This document shows positions 62,858 to 64,000 of a DNA stretch of 64,000 nucleotides, in pieces (the stretch's first letter is position 1; each line of letters starts with the position of its first letter). The DNA comes from Dichotomocladium elegans. Lineage: Eukaryota > Mucoromycota > Mucoromycetes > Mucorales > Lichtheimiaceae. Under the pieces are notes generated by a model. It worked only from the letters and a program-made list of their open reading frames with translations, searched no databases and was not told the DNA's origin. The DNA lies in the NCBI GenBank assembly GCA_025716815.1, contig JAIXMN010000001.1, positions 2,046,001 to 2,110,000 on the forward strand, read 5' to 3'. A program made the position numbers and the translations under genes.

Positions 62858-63028
62858 TTTCAACAAGGAATTGGAGAAGATAGAGGTGTCACTGTAAATG
62901 CATCCCCCCTTTCCTCACTTGGATTTTCAAAGTCAGATACCCACAATGAGATACTTTCTTTTCAATCAAGGTTGCGATCATGGATATCACGCTGAATAGC
63001 CGAGAAAAATCCAATAGGTTTAAATCTG
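62858..63028. other. promoter side of ULP1 up to repeat R1
   Basis: Short spacer; no gene or clear regulatory motif. Confidence 0.35.
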
Positions 63029-63916
63029 GTACAAGATATAAAGACAATGGCGTATAAAATAGGAAAAGGACGACGTATCAATAGGTAAAAACATTTCATT
63101 CATGAATTAAATATATTACTTCTTCACTACACCCGTGAAACTTACAACAAACCGTTCTTCCAACAGAAAAGGGCTTATCTCAAGGGCTGTGGTTATCCTG
63201 AGTGCGCCAGCGATAGCTAACGCGGAAATCATTGGTTGGGCTCATGGCCGTCTCGATCGGCCTGAGCGTGCACGTCGTGACCTCACGTTCTGTTGCTCTG
63301 ATTCAGGTGAGCCTGGCCTTCCGCGAGCTGCAGACACTTGTGCAGTACTGCCTCTCCGAAATCTTGTTGGGATGATGCCATCTTCCCGAAGACCACGGAA
63401 GATATGCTTCATGTTAAGAGCCGCCGCCAGATCCGATTCCATAATCTTGGTTAACGAACGCCCTCTGCCATGCCTGCTGTACAGTCTTGATTTGATTATC
63501 TATTTATTAGAAAATTCTGTCTACTAAGCCTATTGTAGACTTCCAATGCCCTATTACTTGCAAGGTTGCTGGTTCGATAGACAAAACAGCTCTTATTTGA
63601 ACAGTTAGAGAATAGGATAATGTACCTAACCTCTACCCTATGATAGCCGAAAGGGGTCACGACCATCCAGTCTGGGTTACTCCATCAAACAACGATAGTC
63701 AGTTTGCCAGTGGCATTTAGGCCTGCCAGAACTCAACGGTAAATCGAATGCTGACTGTATTCTCTCAATTCGGGACATGCGCAGTAACAAACGCGGACTT
63801 GCTGATGAAAGATACACTAGATAGGTATACGATGTGAGAACAGACGGTTTAAGGAGAGTACATTTTCTCTTCGGTGGCATAGTCAATACAATGGCCGTCG
63901 TAGTAAAAAAAAAAGA
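63029..63916. repeat. repeat R1, copy B
   Basis: Direct-orientation copy of 44250-45160, nearly identical over most of its length. It includes the same 66-codon minus frame and the same KCTLLKPSVL/RIERIQSAF Tc1-like remnant. It differs near its end: a stretch of about 24 bp present in copy A (around 45110-45135) is missing. It lies immediately upstream of the ULP1 gene. Confidence 0.85.
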
Positions 63917-64000
63917 AATTGTTCATTTCCGACTGTGAAATGTGTATAGGCAAAATCCCGAAAAGCTGGGTACTTTTAAAGAAATGAATTTGCGACATTA

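Overview
This window looks like nuclear DNA of an early-diverging filamentous fungus, most likely Mucoromycota and probably Mucorales. The genes are intron-rich, with mostly 55-120 nt spliceosomal introns. Protein families of broad eukaryotic type are present (USP30-like deubiquitinase, NSRP1, TBRG1-like FYRN/FYRC protein, LIM-domain-binding protein, TADA3). Much of the intergenic space is made of decayed Tc1/mariner and MULE elements. The assignment is inferred from protein resemblance and architecture, because no search could be run. All exon models below were built by hand and checked for reading phase.

Layout. 1-11.1 kb is a gene-dense housekeeping block: the 3' end of an unknown gene, an unknown 258-aa protein, 20S proteasome subunit alpha2, a membrane-anchored USP-family deubiquitinase, the DEAH helicase Prp43 and an FYRN/FYRC nuclear protein. 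12.2-21.4 kb is a large palindromic mobile locus. Two inverted arms of about 2.3 and 3.0 kb each carry a Tc1/mariner relic, a PD-(D/E)XK (Rpn-like) nuclease gene and a GC-rich minisatellite. They flank a decayed MULE transposase and an OTU-type cysteine protease. 21.6-29.0 kb holds a bHLH factor, mitochondrial ribosomal protein uL22m and the SAGA adaptor Ada3/TADA3. 29-33.6 kb is accessory DNA with a Tc1 relic. 33.6-44.1 kb holds a proline-rich protein, a biotin-dependent acyl-CoA carboxylase alpha subunit, a TBC Rab-GAP and the Golgi SNARE Gos1. 44.2-46.6 kb holds repeat R1 and a Tc1/mariner pseudogene. 47.3-49.7 kb is an LDB/NLI-type co-regulator. 50-54.9 kb is accessory DNA without a recognised gene. 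54.9-62.9 kb holds an unknown 228-aa protein, Rab1/Ypt1, the KDEL receptor Erd2, NSRP1 and a Ulp1-type SUMO protease. The window closes with a second copy of R1.

The host genes do not form one pathway, but several share themes: membrane traffic (Rab1, TBC GAP, Gos1, Erd2), chromatin and transcription (TADA3, FYRN/FYRC protein, LDB, bHLH), splicing (Prp43, NSRP1) and protein turnover (proteasome alpha2, USP, Ulp1).

Two observations stand out. First, about 12 of roughly 78 inferred introns begin with GC (nearly always GCAAGT/GCAARN) instead of GT, far above the roughly 1% usual in eukaryotes. One further intron, in the carboxylase gene, appears to start with GAAAGT, which differs from the GC consensus only at +2. 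Second, the palindromic 9-kb locus combines MULE transposase, OTU protease and an intact two-exon Rpn-like nuclease gene placed inside the inverted arms.
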